A stretch of 64,000 bases of DNA from contig NZ_CP134867.1 in assembly GCF_031954525.1 (NCBI RefSeq), positions 3,720,001 to 3,784,000 on the forward strand. Reading direction: 5' to 3'. Positions 54,133-62,402 of the stretch are shown one piece after another. Each line of letters opens with the position of its first letter. The stretch's first letter is position 1. The notes under the pieces were generated by a model. That model was not told where the DNA came from. It did not search any database and saw only the letters and a list, made by a program, of their open reading frames with translations. Both the position numbers and the translations under genes were made by a program. Origin of the DNA: Dyella sp. BiH032. GTDB taxonomy: Bacteria > Pseudomonadota > Gammaproteobacteria > Xanthomonadales > Rhodanobacteraceae.

Positions 54133-55161
54133 ATGCTGTTGACTGTTGGCGAACTGGCGCGGCGTTGCGGGCTGACCGTCCGCACCTTGCATCACTACGA
54201 CACCATCGGCCTGCTGAAGCCTTCAGTGCGCTCCGCTGCCGGCTATCGACTCTACGATCGGGCGAACATCGAACGCCTGCATCGCATCCGCGCCCTGCAC
54301 CAGTTGGGCCTGTCGCTGGCCGCCATCGGAGACGCCCTGTCCGGGCCGCAGGCGCCGCTGCCGGAGGTGATCGATCGCCAGATCGCCAGCCTCGACCGCG
54401 AGCTGGCCAAGGCCGCGCTGCTGCGCGAGCGGCTGCTCCGGCTGCGCATACAGCTGGATACCGGACAGTCCCCCGACCTGGCCGACTGGCTGGACACGCT
54501 CGAGACCATGACCATGTACGAAAAGTACTTTTCCGCCGACGAACTGAAGACCCTGCCGCTGCACACCGACCCCGACGTACTGCCCGAATGGAGGGCGCTG
54601 GTCACCGCGGTGCAGGCGGCGATGGACCGCGGCGCGACCGCACAGGACCACGACGCACAGCTGCTGGCGCTGCGCTGGATGACCATGCTCGGGCGCGGCA
54701 CCGGCAACAACCCCGCCTATCTGTTGCGCCTGCTGGACATCAACGAACAAGAGCCCTGCATGCGCGAGCGCAGCGGCATCACCCGCGAGCTGGAGCGCTT
54801 CGTGGAGCAGTCGCTGATCGCCGCGCGGCTGTCGATCTTCGCCCACTACCTGGATGCGCGGGAGATGGAGCGAATGCAGGCGCATTACGGCGCGCAGATG
54901 CATGCCTGGCCCGTGCTGATCGCGGAACTGCGCCATGCCATGAACGACCAGCTTCCGCCCGCGCACCCGCACGTGCAGGCCAAGGCGCGGCGCTGGATGG
55001 AGCTGTTCTTCGCTTATGCCGGCGACGACCCGGCCACGCATGCCCGCATTCGCGAGGCCTATGCGAAGGAGCCGGACCTGCGCAGCGGCAGCTCGGTGGA
55101 CGAACCGCTGCTGGCCTATGTGCGCAGCGCGTGGGAAAGCGTGCAGGCGGCGACGCACTGA
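54133..55161 (+). CDS. MerR-family regulator with a TipAS-like C-terminal region
   Basis: A 342-residue regulator. Residues 1-70 are the MerR winged helix (LTVGELARRCGLTVRTLHHY, then GYRLYDRANIERLHRI). A dimerising helix follows (SLAAIGDALSG to LLRLRIQL). The long C-terminal region (from about residue 130, EKYFSADELKTLPL) resembles TipAS-type ligand-binding domains, some of which bind antibiotics or other drugs. The ATG at 54133 follows AAGGAG at 54121-54126; an in-frame GTG at 54103 lies in the promoter. An inverted repeat in a 19-base spacer upstream suggests self-activation. The C-terminus does not hold a Cys cluster, so metal sensing is unlikely. Confidence 0.87.
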   Translation: MLLTVGELARRCGLTVRTLHHYDTIGLLKPSVRSAAGYRLYDRANIERLHRIRALHQLGLSLAAIGDALSGPQAPLPEVIDRQIASLDRELAKAALLRERLLRLRIQLDTGQSPDLADWLDTLETMTMYEKYFSADELKTLPLHTDPDVLPEWRALVTAVQAAMDRGATAQDHDAQLLALRWMTMLGRGTGNNPAYLLRLLDINEQEPCMRERSGITRELERFVEQSLIAARLSIFAHYLDAREMERMQAHYGAQMHAWPVLIAELRHAMNDQLPPAHPHVQAKARRWMELFFAYAGDDPATHARIREAYAKEPDLRSGSSVDEPLLAYVRSAWESVQAATH

Positions 55162-55174
55162 GTTCCTCAACGAA

Positions 55175-55200
55175 GAAGGGCGGCCCAAGGGCCGCCCTTC
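55175..55200. terminator. hairpin between convergent merR-type gene and mdh
   Basis: An 11-bp perfect stem (GAAGGGCGGCC / GGCCGCCCTTC) with a CAAG loop lies between the two converging stop codons. A T tract is weak on both sides, so termination efficiency is uncertain, but the position suits a shared terminator. Confidence 0.72.
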
Positions 55201-55223
55201 CTCAGCTTCGATACCGAAGCGGC

Positions 55224-56210
55224 TTACTTCTTGGCGAACAGGTGCTCGACGCCGGCGCGCTCTTCGCGCAGTTCCTTGTCGGTCGCTTCCATGCGGGCGC
55301 GCGAGAAGTCGTTGATCGCCAGGCCCTGCACGATCTCGTACTTGCCGTTCTTCACCGTCACCGGGTAGCCGTAGATCACGCCCGGAGCGATGCCGTACGA
55401 GCCGTCGGAAGGAATGCCCATCGAGACCCAGTCACCGTCCACGGTACCCAGCGCCCAGTCGCGCATGTGGTCGATCGCGGCCGACGCGGCCGACGCAGCG
55501 GACGACGCGCCGCGCGCCTTGATGATCGCCGCGCCGCGCTGCTGCACGGTCGGGATGAAGGTGCCTTCGTACCAGGCCTGGTCCACCTGCTCGAGCGCCG
55601 GCTTGCCCTTCACCGAAGCCTGGTGCAGGTCCGGATACTGGGTGGAGCTGTGGTTGCCCCAGATGGTGACCTTCTTGATGTCGGTGGTGTGCGCACCGGT
55701 CTTCTCGGCCAGCTGCGACAGAGCGCGGTTGTGGTCCAGGCGCACCATCGCGGTGAAGCACTTCGGATCGAGGTCCGGGGCGTTCTGCTGGGCGATCAGC
55801 GCATTGGTGTTGGCCGGGTTGCCCACCACCAGCACCTTCACGTCGCGCTTGGCGTGGTCGTTCAGCGCCTTGCCCTGCGGGCCGAAGATGGCGCCGTTGG
55901 CTTCGAGCAGGTCCTTGCGCTCCATGCCCGGGCCACGCGGACGCGCGCCGACCAGCAGGGCGTAGTCCACGTCCTTGAAGGCGACGTTGAGGTCGTCGGT
56001 GGCGACGACGCCGGCCAGGGTCGGGAACGCACAATCGTTCAGTTCCATCACCACGCCCTGCAGGGCGGGCAGCGCCGGGGTGATCTCCAGCAGATGCAGG
56101 ATCACCGGCTGGTCCTTGCCGAGCATGTCGCCGGCGGCGATGCGGAACAGCAGGGCATAACCGATCTGGCCGGCAGCGCCGGTAACGGCAACGCGAACGG
56201 GGGCTTTCAT
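55224..56210 (-). CDS. mdh: malate dehydrogenase
   Basis: A 328-residue NAD-dependent malate dehydrogenase of the TCA cycle. NAD binding is by [19 protein letters not shown]. Catalytic residues are in [11 protein letters not shown], in [12 protein letters not shown] (Asp) and in [12 protein letters not shown] (His). The length and N-terminus are standard. The ATG at 56210 has GGAG ten bases upstream; the frame runs 39 bases further but without family residues. It converges with the MerR-type gene. Confidence 0.97.
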   Translation of the reverse strand: MKAPVRVAVTGAAGQIGYALLFRIAAGDMLGKDQPVILHLLEITPALPALQGVVMELNDCAFPTLAGVVATDDLNVAFKDVDYALLVGARPRGPGMERKDLLEANGAIFGPQGKALNDHAKRDVKVLVVGNPANTNALIAQQNAPDLDPKCFTAMVRLDHNRALSQLAEKTGAHTTDIKKVTIWGNHSSTQYPDLHQASVKGKPALEQVDQAWYEGTFIPTVQQRGAAIIKARGASSAASAASAAIDHMRDWALGTVDGDWVSMGIPSDGSYGIAPGVIYGYPVTVKNGKYEIVQGLAINDFSRARMEATDKELREERAGVEHLFAKK

Positions 56211-56292
56211 CACTTGCACTCCTTCAGGGGACAGGTGGGCCGTGCCCACCGAGTTAATCGGGGTGGGCTCGCGGACCCACCGATGCGATGGA

Positions 56293-57492
56293 TCAGGTCA
56301 GCTCGGCGAAGAAGGCCTGGATACGCTCCAGTCCCGGCTTCAGCTGCGCCGTGGGACAGGTGTACGAAATGCGCATCGCGCGCGGCTCGCCGAAGGCGGA
56401 GCCCGGCACGCAGGCCACACCGGTCGCTTCCAGCAGCGCGGCGCAGAACTCCACGTCGTTGGCGATCTTCGTGCCCTGGTGGCTCTTGCCGAAGGCTACG
56501 GAAATGTCGGGGAACGCGTAGAACGCGCCCTGTGGACGCGGGCACACCACGCCGGGGATCGCGCGCAGCGCATCTACGACCACGTCGCGCTTGCCGGCGA
56601 ATTCCTCGCACTTGGCGCGCGGAATGTCCTGCGGGCCGGCGAACGCCGCGACGGCTGCCGCAGTGATCACTTCCGGCACGCTGGTGATGTGGTTGGAGTT
56701 GAGCGTGGTCACCGCCTTGGCCACCGATTCGGGACCGGCGATCAGGCCCACGCGCCAGCCCGGCATGCCGTAGGTCTTGGAGACCGAGTCGACGAACACC
56801 AGCCGCTCGCGCAGTTCGGGGCGCGCGAACACGAAGTTGTGGTAGCCCAGCCCGTCGAACACCATCGAGTTGTAGATGTCGTCGGTGATGATCCACGTGT
56901 CCGGATACTTCGCCAGCACGTCCGCCAGCGCGGCGATTTCCTCGCGCGTGTAGACCATGCCGGTGGGGTTGGACGGGTTGTTGAACAGGAACACCTTCGG
57001 CTTGCGCTTGAGCGCTTCTTCCAACTGCGCGGGCACCAGCTTGTAGTTCTGTTCCGGGCCGCAGTGCAGCACGTTGGCCTTGGCGCCGACGATGTCCGCG
57101 ATGTCGTGGTAGGTGGTCCAGTACGGCGCGGCGAAGCAGATTTCGTCGCCCTCGTCGAGCATGGCCTCGGCCAGGTTGTACAGCACCTGCTTGGCACCGA
57201 TGCCGATGGAGAGATTCAGGCGGCCGTAGCCGGTGAAGCCCAGCGCCTCGATGTGCTTGAGGAAGGCGTCCAGCAGCGCGTCGGCGCCGCGGTTGCTGCC
57301 GTACTGGCCGGAGTCGTGCTTGAGCGCCTCGCGCGCCGCTTCGTACACATGCTCGCCGGGAAGAAAGTTCGGCACGCCGATGGAGAAGCTGATGATGTCG
57401 CGGCCGGCGGCTTTCAGCTGCCTGGCCTTCTCGGCGATGACCATGATCGCGCTGGGCTTGGCACGGCCGACACGCTGGGCGAGCTGGGGCAT
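56293..57492 (-). CDS. class I aminotransferase (aspartate aminotransferase-like)
   Basis: A 399-residue PLP enzyme of the AspC/AspB type. The cofactor-binding Lys is in [15 protein letters not shown]; other signatures are [28 protein letters not shown] and the C-terminal [18 protein letters not shown]. It probably interconverts aspartate and oxaloacetate, matching its position next to mdh, but related class I enzymes can act on aromatic or other amino acids. It lies 82 bases upstream of mdh in the same direction, so the two may share a transcript. The 57493-57732 gap shows no gene. Confidence 0.93.
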   Translation of the reverse strand: MPQLAQRVGRAKPSAIMVIAEKARQLKAAGRDIISFSIGVPNFLPGEHVYEAAREALKHDSGQYGSNRGADALLDAFLKHIEALGFTGYGRLNLSIGIGAKQVLYNLAEAMLDEGDEICFAAPYWTTYHDIADIVGAKANVLHCGPEQNYKLVPAQLEEALKRKPKVFLFNNPSNPTGMVYTREEIAALADVLAKYPDTWIITDDIYNSMVFDGLGYHNFVFARPELRERLVFVDSVSKTYGMPGWRVGLIAGPESVAKAVTTLNSNHITSVPEVITAAAVAAFAGPQDIPRAKCEEFAGKRDVVVDALRAIPGVVCPRPQGAFYAFPDISVAFGKSHQGTKIANDVEFCAALLEATGVACVPGSAFGEPRAMRISYTCPTAQLKPGLERIQAFFAELT

Positions 57493-57732
57493 GACTTCCT
57501 CGGGTTAGAGCCGGTGGAGGGGGGAGGAGGCAGCAAACCCGGCGATTTTAGCATGCGGCGCCGCGTCATCCCGTACCGGCGCGCCCAGCGGACCCGGGTG
57601 CATTCCACGACGGGCCCATGCATGATGCGCGGGCCACGCCCTCCACCGCACGGAGCCGGGGCAGCGGGCCACGGGACGGCGCCCGCCAGACGTACTCAGG
57701 GGACCTTTCCAACCATCTCGGAGGACACGGGT

Positions 57733-57990
57733 ATGCATTGGCTTTGGGTTTTCATCGTCGGTCTGGTCGTCGGCCTGCTCGCCAAGGCCATCATGCCGGG
57801 CAAGGACCCGGGCGGTTTCATCATCACGGGGTTGCTGGGCATCGCCGGTTCGGTCATTTCGACCTATATCGGCGAGCAGCTCGGCTGGTGGCCCGCGACG
57901 GGCTTCGTGCATTTCCTGGGCTCGATTGCCGGCGCGATCGTGCTGTTGCTGCTCTACCACTTCCTGTTCAAGCGCAAAGCCGCGGCCTGA
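57733..57990 (+). CDS. GlsB/YeaQ/YmgE-family membrane protein (transglycosylase-associated)
   Basis: An 85-residue protein with three hydrophobic segments: LWVFIVGLVVGLLAKAI, FIITGLLGIAGSVISTYIG and LGSIAGAIVLLLLYHFLF. The pattern GLLAKAIMPGKDPGGFIITGLLGIAG is nearly the family consensus. Members are stress-induced small inner-membrane proteins whose precise role is unknown. The ATG at 57733 gives the normal length. A strong bidirectional hairpin follows 12 bases after its stop. Confidence 0.92.
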   Translation: MHWLWVFIVGLVVGLLAKAIMPGKDPGGFIITGLLGIAGSVISTYIGEQLGWWPATGFVHFLGSIAGAIVLLLLYHFLFKRKAAA

Positions 57991-58002
57991 GGCCAGAAAA
58001 AA

Positions 58003-58032
58003 AGCCGCCGGCGGGTCGCCCCGCCGGCGGCT
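58003..58032. terminator. bidirectional terminator between GlsB-type and YidB-type genes
   Basis: A perfect 13-bp stem (AGCCGCCGGCGGG / CCCGCCGGCGGCT) with loop TCGC has seven A on its left flank, which become U on the minus strand. It should end the minus-strand YidB-type transcript well and may also attenuate the + strand gene. Confidence 0.85.
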
Positions 58033-58056
58033 CTTCGTATCCGCGCGATGCCTGCG

Positions 58057-58509
58057 TCAGGCCGGCGCCTTGCTCCCGCCCAGCAGCTGGCCGGCCAGCG
58101 AGGCCAGCGAGCCGAGATCGAAACCATTGCCTTGCGGCACCTCGCCGTTCGGGGTGACGTGATCCACCGCCTGCGGCAGCACGTGCGAGAGCTGGCCCAG
58201 CAGCTGGCCAGGATCGACGCCGAGCTTGCCGGCCGCCTCCTGCACGAACGAGCCCAGGCCGCCGTTCTGCAGCGCCTGACCGAGCTGGTCGCCCGACACC
58301 GGCTGGTTGGCGCCCGTGCCGACCCACGACTGCACCTGCTCGCCCAGGCCATGCTGCTGCAGGATGTTCACCAGGCCCTGCACGCCGCCCGCCTTGTCGA
58401 GCAGCTGACCGGCAAGGGAAATCAACGAACCGCCACTCTGCCCCTCCTGGCCGCCCTGCCCGCCGAGCAGGCCGCCAAGGCCTCCAAGCAGATCATTGAG
58501 TGATGACAT
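58057..58509 (-). CDS. YidB-family (DUF937) protein
   Basis: A 150-residue soluble protein with a Gly/Gln-rich start (SLNDLLGGLGGLLGGQGG). The family core is LVNILQQHGLGEQVQSWVGTGANQPVSGDQLGQAL, followed by KLGVDPGQLLGQLSHVLPQAVDHVTPNGEVP. This VSGDQL...LPQAVDHVTP pattern identifies the YidB/DUF937 group, whose role is not known. A CAGGAG ribosome site is seven bases upstream of the ATG. It stands alone between two hairpin terminators. Confidence 0.92.
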   Translation of the reverse strand: MSSLNDLLGGLGGLLGGQGGQEGQSGGSLISLAGQLLDKAGGVQGLVNILQQHGLGEQVQSWVGTGANQPVSGDQLGQALQNGGLGSFVQEAAGKLGVDPGQLLGQLSHVLPQAVDHVTPNGEVPQGNGFDLGSLASLAGQLLGGSKAPA

Positions 58510-58614
58510 GTTTGCTCTCCTGAGAAAGAAGGACTACCCCCGGTAGCGCACGACCGGCGCATCCGCGGATTCTAGGCATGCATGGGCTAGCCACATGTGA
58601 CGGGTCCGTTAACG

Positions 58615-58650
58615 ACGAAGGCCGCCGTCGTTGCCGACGGCGGCCTTCGT
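58615..58650. terminator. long perfect hairpin after the cyclophilin gene
   Basis: ACGAAGGCCGCCGTCG (58615-58630) pairs fully with 58635-58650 around a TTGC loop, giving 16 bp. It begins 19 bases past the cyclophilin stop. The flanks lack a T tract, so it may be a 3'-end protecting structure as much as a terminator. Confidence 0.7.
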
Positions 58651-58668
58651 TTACGCCCGGACCGACGC

Positions 58669-59181
58669 TCAGCCGCGCTGGTCGAGGATCGCGTTCCACT
58701 CTTTCACGCGATCAGCCTGCGCGGCCAGCAGCGCATCGGCATCGCCGCCGTCGATAGTGGCCTTCTCGATCTTGTCGCCCTGCTGGATGGCATCGACCAC
58801 CTTCTGGTCGTCCGCGCCGACCACTTCGCCGAACACGCTGTGCTTGCCGTCGAGCCAGGGCGTGGCGCCGTGGGTGATGAAGAACTGGCTGCCGTTCGTG
58901 CGCGGGCCGGCGTTGGCCATCGACAGCACGCCGGGCTTGTCGTGGCGCAGCGACGGATTGAACTCGTCCTCGAACTTGTAGCCCGGGCCGCCGCGGCCGC
59001 TGCCCTCCGGGCAACCGCCCTGGATCATGAAATCGTTGATCACGCGGTGGAAGCTCAGACCATCGTAGTAACCGCGGCGCACCAGGTTGACGAAGCTGGC
59101 GACCGTCACCGGCGTCTTATCGTCATGCAGGCGCAGGTGGATGGGGCCGCGATTGGTGTGGAGGGTCACTTGGATGGTCAT
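58669..59181 (-). CDS. cyclophilin-type peptidyl-prolyl isomerase
   Basis: A 170-residue cytoplasmic PPIase that speeds cis-trans isomerisation of prolyl bonds. Signature blocks are [19 protein letters not shown] (catalytic Arg), [20 protein letters not shown] and [13 protein letters not shown]. There is no signal peptide, so it resembles PpiB rather than the periplasmic PpiA. The ATG at 59181 is chosen because the frame upstream has no family residues. It is 118 bases downstream of the oligomer hydrolase gene on the same strand. Confidence 0.95.
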   Translation of the reverse strand: MTIQVTLHTNRGPIHLRLHDDKTPVTVASFVNLVRRGYYDGLSFHRVINDFMIQGGCPEGSGRGGPGYKFEDEFNPSLRHDKPGVLSMANAGPRTNGSQFFITHGATPWLDGKHSVFGEVVGADDQKVVDAIQQGDKIEKATIDGGDADALLAAQADRVKEWNAILDQRG

Positions 59182-59299
59182 CGATGGATCCTTGGTCTGA
59201 CGGAACGGCGCCGCGGGATGGCGCGGAACGCGAAAGGATACCCCAGCCGGCCCGTCGTCGCCCTCGACGCGGCCCCTCCGAACGGACCGGAACAGCCCT

Positions 59300-61135
59300 T
59301 CAGGGCAGGCCCAGCGCGGCGCGCTCCAGCGGCGCGGCCCCGCGAGGCTGCGCCTCGGGCACCGGCGGCGCGTCGGCCGGCCACGCGGCATCCTCGTAGA
59401 GATGGCTCCACAGGCGGTCCAGGGCCAGATACCCGTACGGCAGCAGGGGCACGTGGCGGTCGCCGAACCCCGGCACCGGCAGGAAGGCGTCGAAGTGCTG
59501 CGCGTACGGCACCTTCCAGTACAGCGGGCGGCGCCCCTGTCCGCGCAGCCAGCTCACGTAGGGCTCGGAGGTGAAGGCCGTGGGCAACAGGCCGTCCTGC
59601 GCGCCGTGCAGCACCCACATCGGCAGCTCCGGGCGCGGCAGCCGCACCGCCGTGGCCGCGACCGCGGCATGCAAGTCCGCGACGTCGGCACCGGTACCCT
59701 CCCATAGCCCGCGCAGGCAACGCGTACCTGGCAGCGTCGCGTCGGCAGAGCCGTCCGTGCCGCCGAGGAGCGCAATGCCGTTGCCCGGCGGAATACCCGC
59801 GCCATCCGCCCACCACGATGCCCGCGCCGCTGGCGTCGCTTCCGCCGTGGCGGCGTAGCGGAATCCGCACGGCATGTCCGTTGCGCCACGGCGCATGTAA
59901 GCGGAGGCATAGCCCGCGGCGATGGCACGCCACAGATCGAAGGCCTGCGTGCTGGCCGCGACCTCCAGCGCTGCATCGCTCCAGCCGCCGGCGCGCAGGT
60001 GCTCGTAAGCCTGCGCCGCCTGGGCCTGCGGTGTCTCGCCGGTGACCAGCCCCAGCGATCGCAGGCTGCCGCAGCGCGCGAGCCATGCGGCCGCCGGCTT
60101 GCCGTCCTTGCCGCGGGCCAGCGGCGTGCGGTCGAAACGCGCATCCGTCAGTGCGCACGGCAGCCAGAGCGCCGCGTCGGTAGCGTAGTCGTACAGCGCG
60201 CGACCATGCCCTTCCACGTGGACGTTAGGCTCCAGCGCCACCACACCCGCGAGCACGCCTTCGTCGTCCAGCCCCGCCGCCTGCAGTACCGCGCCACCGC
60301 CGTTGGAAAGGCCGGTGGCGATGATGCGCGTGTTCTGCGGCGTGAACGGCGCCTCGGCCGGATAGGCGCGGTCGAGCATCGCCAGGCCGAAGCGCGCCGC
60401 CTGCAGCACATGGCGGCCCCAATCGGCTTCCGGATGGTCGCCCGAATGCAGATGCTTGATCGCGACGCCTGCATGGCTGGATGCGGCAGCCGGTTCGAAC
60501 TCAAGCGCGGCGTCGCCCCGCTTGGCGCGCGTGCCGTCCAGGGCGACGCCGCTGTCGTCGGCGAAGTCGAAGTAACCGGCGCCCGTGCCCTTGTCCGTAT
60601 AAGCGACAGCGCAACCGCGCGGCAGTCCCCACGCCCCCGCCAGCGCGATCGCGCCGTAGATGCCGCGCGAACCCGACGACGCCGTCACCACCAGGCAGCG
60701 CCGCTGCCGGTCGAATGAGTCCGGCACCTGCAGCAGCACCCGGTGCGGCGCATGCGCGCCCGGAATCCGCGCGAACGCCTGATATTCCCGCCCCGGCGCC
60801 GCCGGCACCGCCCCGTACACGCGCCCGTAGCCGCCCAGCGGACCGAGATCGGCGATGCCCTTCCAACTGTTCTGAATGGCCCTCCGCCGCAACTCCGCCG
60901 GCGTCGGATGCAGGGGATCGGCATAAGGCGCCGGCACCCCCGCCAACCCCGCCAGCCCAAGCCCCGCACTCAACAGATCGTCCCCGCCCCGATGCTCGGT
61001 GACGCGCACATCGCCTTCGATGAAATCCAGGTCGCGCATGAAAGCCTGTCCCGCCGAATGGGAGGAATGCGTCTGCGCCGCGCACGCGGTCAGCAACGGC
61101 AGCAGCAACAGCCAAGAGCGATGAAAGATAGTCAT
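59300..61135 (-). CDS. D-(-)-3-hydroxybutyrate oligomer hydrolase
   Basis: A 611-residue esterase of the 3HBOH family that cleaves 3-hydroxybutyrate oligomers from PHB breakdown. The nucleophile is the Ser of [17 protein letters not shown]. Other family segments are [35 protein letters not shown], and the late [14 protein letters not shown] and [14 protein letters not shown], with the likely acid and His. A lipobox (LLTAC, Cys18) marks it as a lipoprotein, so it acts outside the cytoplasm. The ATG at 61135 is the first that keeps a normal signal; ten residues of open frame lie upstream. The thiolase at 25.7 kb could serve the same pathway. Confidence 0.9.
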   Translation of the reverse strand: MTIFHRSWLLLLPLLTACAAQTHSSHSAGQAFMRDLDFIEGDVRVTEHRGGDDLLSAGLGLAGLAGVPAPYADPLHPTPAELRRRAIQNSWKGIADLGPLGGYGRVYGAVPAAPGREYQAFARIPGAHAPHRVLLQVPDSFDRQRRCLVVTASSGSRGIYGAIALAGAWGLPRGCAVAYTDKGTGAGYFDFADDSGVALDGTRAKRGDAALEFEPAAASSHAGVAIKHLHSGDHPEADWGRHVLQAARFGLAMLDRAYPAEAPFTPQNTRIIATGLSNGGGAVLQAAGLDDEGVLAGVVALEPNVHVEGHGRALYDYATDAALWLPCALTDARFDRTPLARGKDGKPAAAWLARCGSLRSLGLVTGETPQAQAAQAYEHLRAGGWSDAALEVAASTQAFDLWRAIAAGYASAYMRRGATDMPCGFRYAATAEATPAARASWWADGAGIPPGNGIALLGGTDGSADATLPGTRCLRGLWEGTGADVADLHAAVAATAVRLPRPELPMWVLHGAQDGLLPTAFTSEPYVSWLRGQGRRPLYWKVPYAQHFDAFLPVPGFGDRHVPLLPYGYLALDRLWSHLYEDAAWPADAPPVPEAQPRGAAPLERAALGLP

Positions 61136-61234
61136 CCGCGCACCATAGCAACCGCTGGTTGGCACGCCATCGTACGAAGGTACAGCGTGAGGTGGGGGAG
61201 CTCCAGGATCCGCAGGGGTAGTTCGATGGCCTGC

Positions 61235-61675
61235 GCTCCGTAGGTCCCCTCATCCCTCCTTCTCCCCGGAGGGGAGAAGGAGAAGTGCGGTACCGAGGCG
61301 AAAACTAAACAAGAGCGAGCGCAGCGACGCTCCGTAACGCTCTTGATCTTCCGGGTTCCCTTCGCGGCGGTGAGGGCTGGACGATCAGGCCGCCAAAGGC
61401 GGGCGGGGACAGGACGTCCCCGCCTTTTCGATCAGGGCAGGATGCCCTGTCGAAAAGCCCGGCCAGCCCTCAACGCACCCGCAGCAGCGAAGGCTGCGGA
61501 GGGCGCCGCGCAGGGGGCCCTTTCTTCTTGGTTACTTCTTCTTTGGGCAAGCAAAGAAGAAGTAACTCGCTCTCCGGCAGGAGAGCGAAACCCTCGCCCC
61601 GCCAGGGGCGAGACCAGACTGGCGACCACGTCGCGACAATCGAGCGACCGTCCGGCCTACGCCGAATGACGAAGA
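61235..61675 (+). repeat. multi-hairpin intergenic repeat, copy B
   Basis: About 440 bases matching copy A in the same orientation, from CTCCGTAG near 61236 to the GAATGACGA end. It opens with a perfect hairpin, CCTTCTCCCC / GGGGAGAAGG. It then keeps CAAGAGCG / CGCTCTTG, the terminator-like GGCGGGGAC / GTCCCCGCC plus TTTT (61402-61428), the CTTTTCGA...TCGAAAAG nested hairpin, the 15-bp stem with loop GGCAAG (61531-61566), and CTCGCCCC / GGGGCGAG (61593-61612). This last pair is one base pair longer than in copy A. The short open frames in the two copies are in disagreement, so it does not encode protein. Confidence 0.88.
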
Positions 61676-61748
61676 TGGGAGCGCGAGGCACACCCTCGCC
61701 GCCCCCACCCTCGACGCCACACCCCCACCCCCGCTAACGTCCCCCACC

Positions 61749-62402
61749 ATGCCCACCCTCCTCATCGCCGACGACCACCCCCTGTTCCGCACCGCCCTGC
61801 GCCAGGCCGTGAGCGAAAGCATCGACGACTGTGTCGTGCGCGAAGCCGCCGACCTCCCCGCCGTGCTCGCGGCACTCGCCGGCGAGCCGGACATCGACCT
61901 CGTGCTGCTGGACCTCAACATGCCCGGCAGCCACGGCCTCTCCGGCCTCGCCGCGCTGCGTGGCCAGCATCCCGGCGTGGCGGTATTGGTGGTGTCGGCG
62001 CATGACGAGGCGCGCACCGTGCGCCGCGTACTGGACCATGGCGCGGCCGGCTTCATCGCCAAGAGCGCGTCGCCCGCGGAGATCGGCGAAGCCGTGCGCA
62101 CCGTGCTCGCTTGCGGCACCTGGCTGCCACCGGCATTGGCGCAGGCGGTCGCGGCGATGCCGGCCGATCCGGCCGACGCCGATCTCGCCGCGCGGCTGGC
62201 GCGGCTGACCGACCAGCAATACCGCGTACTCACCCTGGTGGGCGAAGGGCTGCTGAACAAGCAGATCGCCGATCGCCTGTCGATCCAGGAACGCACGGTG
62301 AAAGCACACGTCACCGCCATCTTCGAAAAGCTCGGCGTGCGCAATCGCACCCAGGCCAGCCTGCTGCTGCGCTCGCTCGCCTTGAGCGAACCCGCACTTT
62401 GA
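61749..62402 (+). CDS. LuxR/NarL-family response regulator (CrbR/ErdR-like)
   Basis: A 217-residue response regulator. The receiver shows IADDHPLFR, phosphorylation site Asp55 in LVLLDLNMPG, VVSAHD and AKSA. The HTH has LTDQQYRVLTLVGEGLLNKQ and RTVKAHVTAIFEKL. It is a close paralogue of the regulator at 53313. Its stop directly abuts the stop of the convergent hybrid kinase (62400-62405), the probable partner. Proteins of this type (CrbR, ErdR) control acetate or alcohol use in Pseudomonas and Vibrio; that target is only suggested here. No strong ribosome site was seen before the ATG. Confidence 0.9.
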   Translation: MPTLLIADDHPLFRTALRQAVSESIDDCVVREAADLPAVLAALAGEPDIDLVLLDLNMPGSHGLSGLAALRGQHPGVAVLVVSAHDEARTVRRVLDHGAAGFIAKSASPAEIGEAVRTVLACGTWLPPALAQAVAAMPADPADADLAARLARLTDQQYRVLTLVGEGLLNKQIADRLSIQERTVKAHVTAIFEKLGVRNRTQASLLLRSLALSEPAL

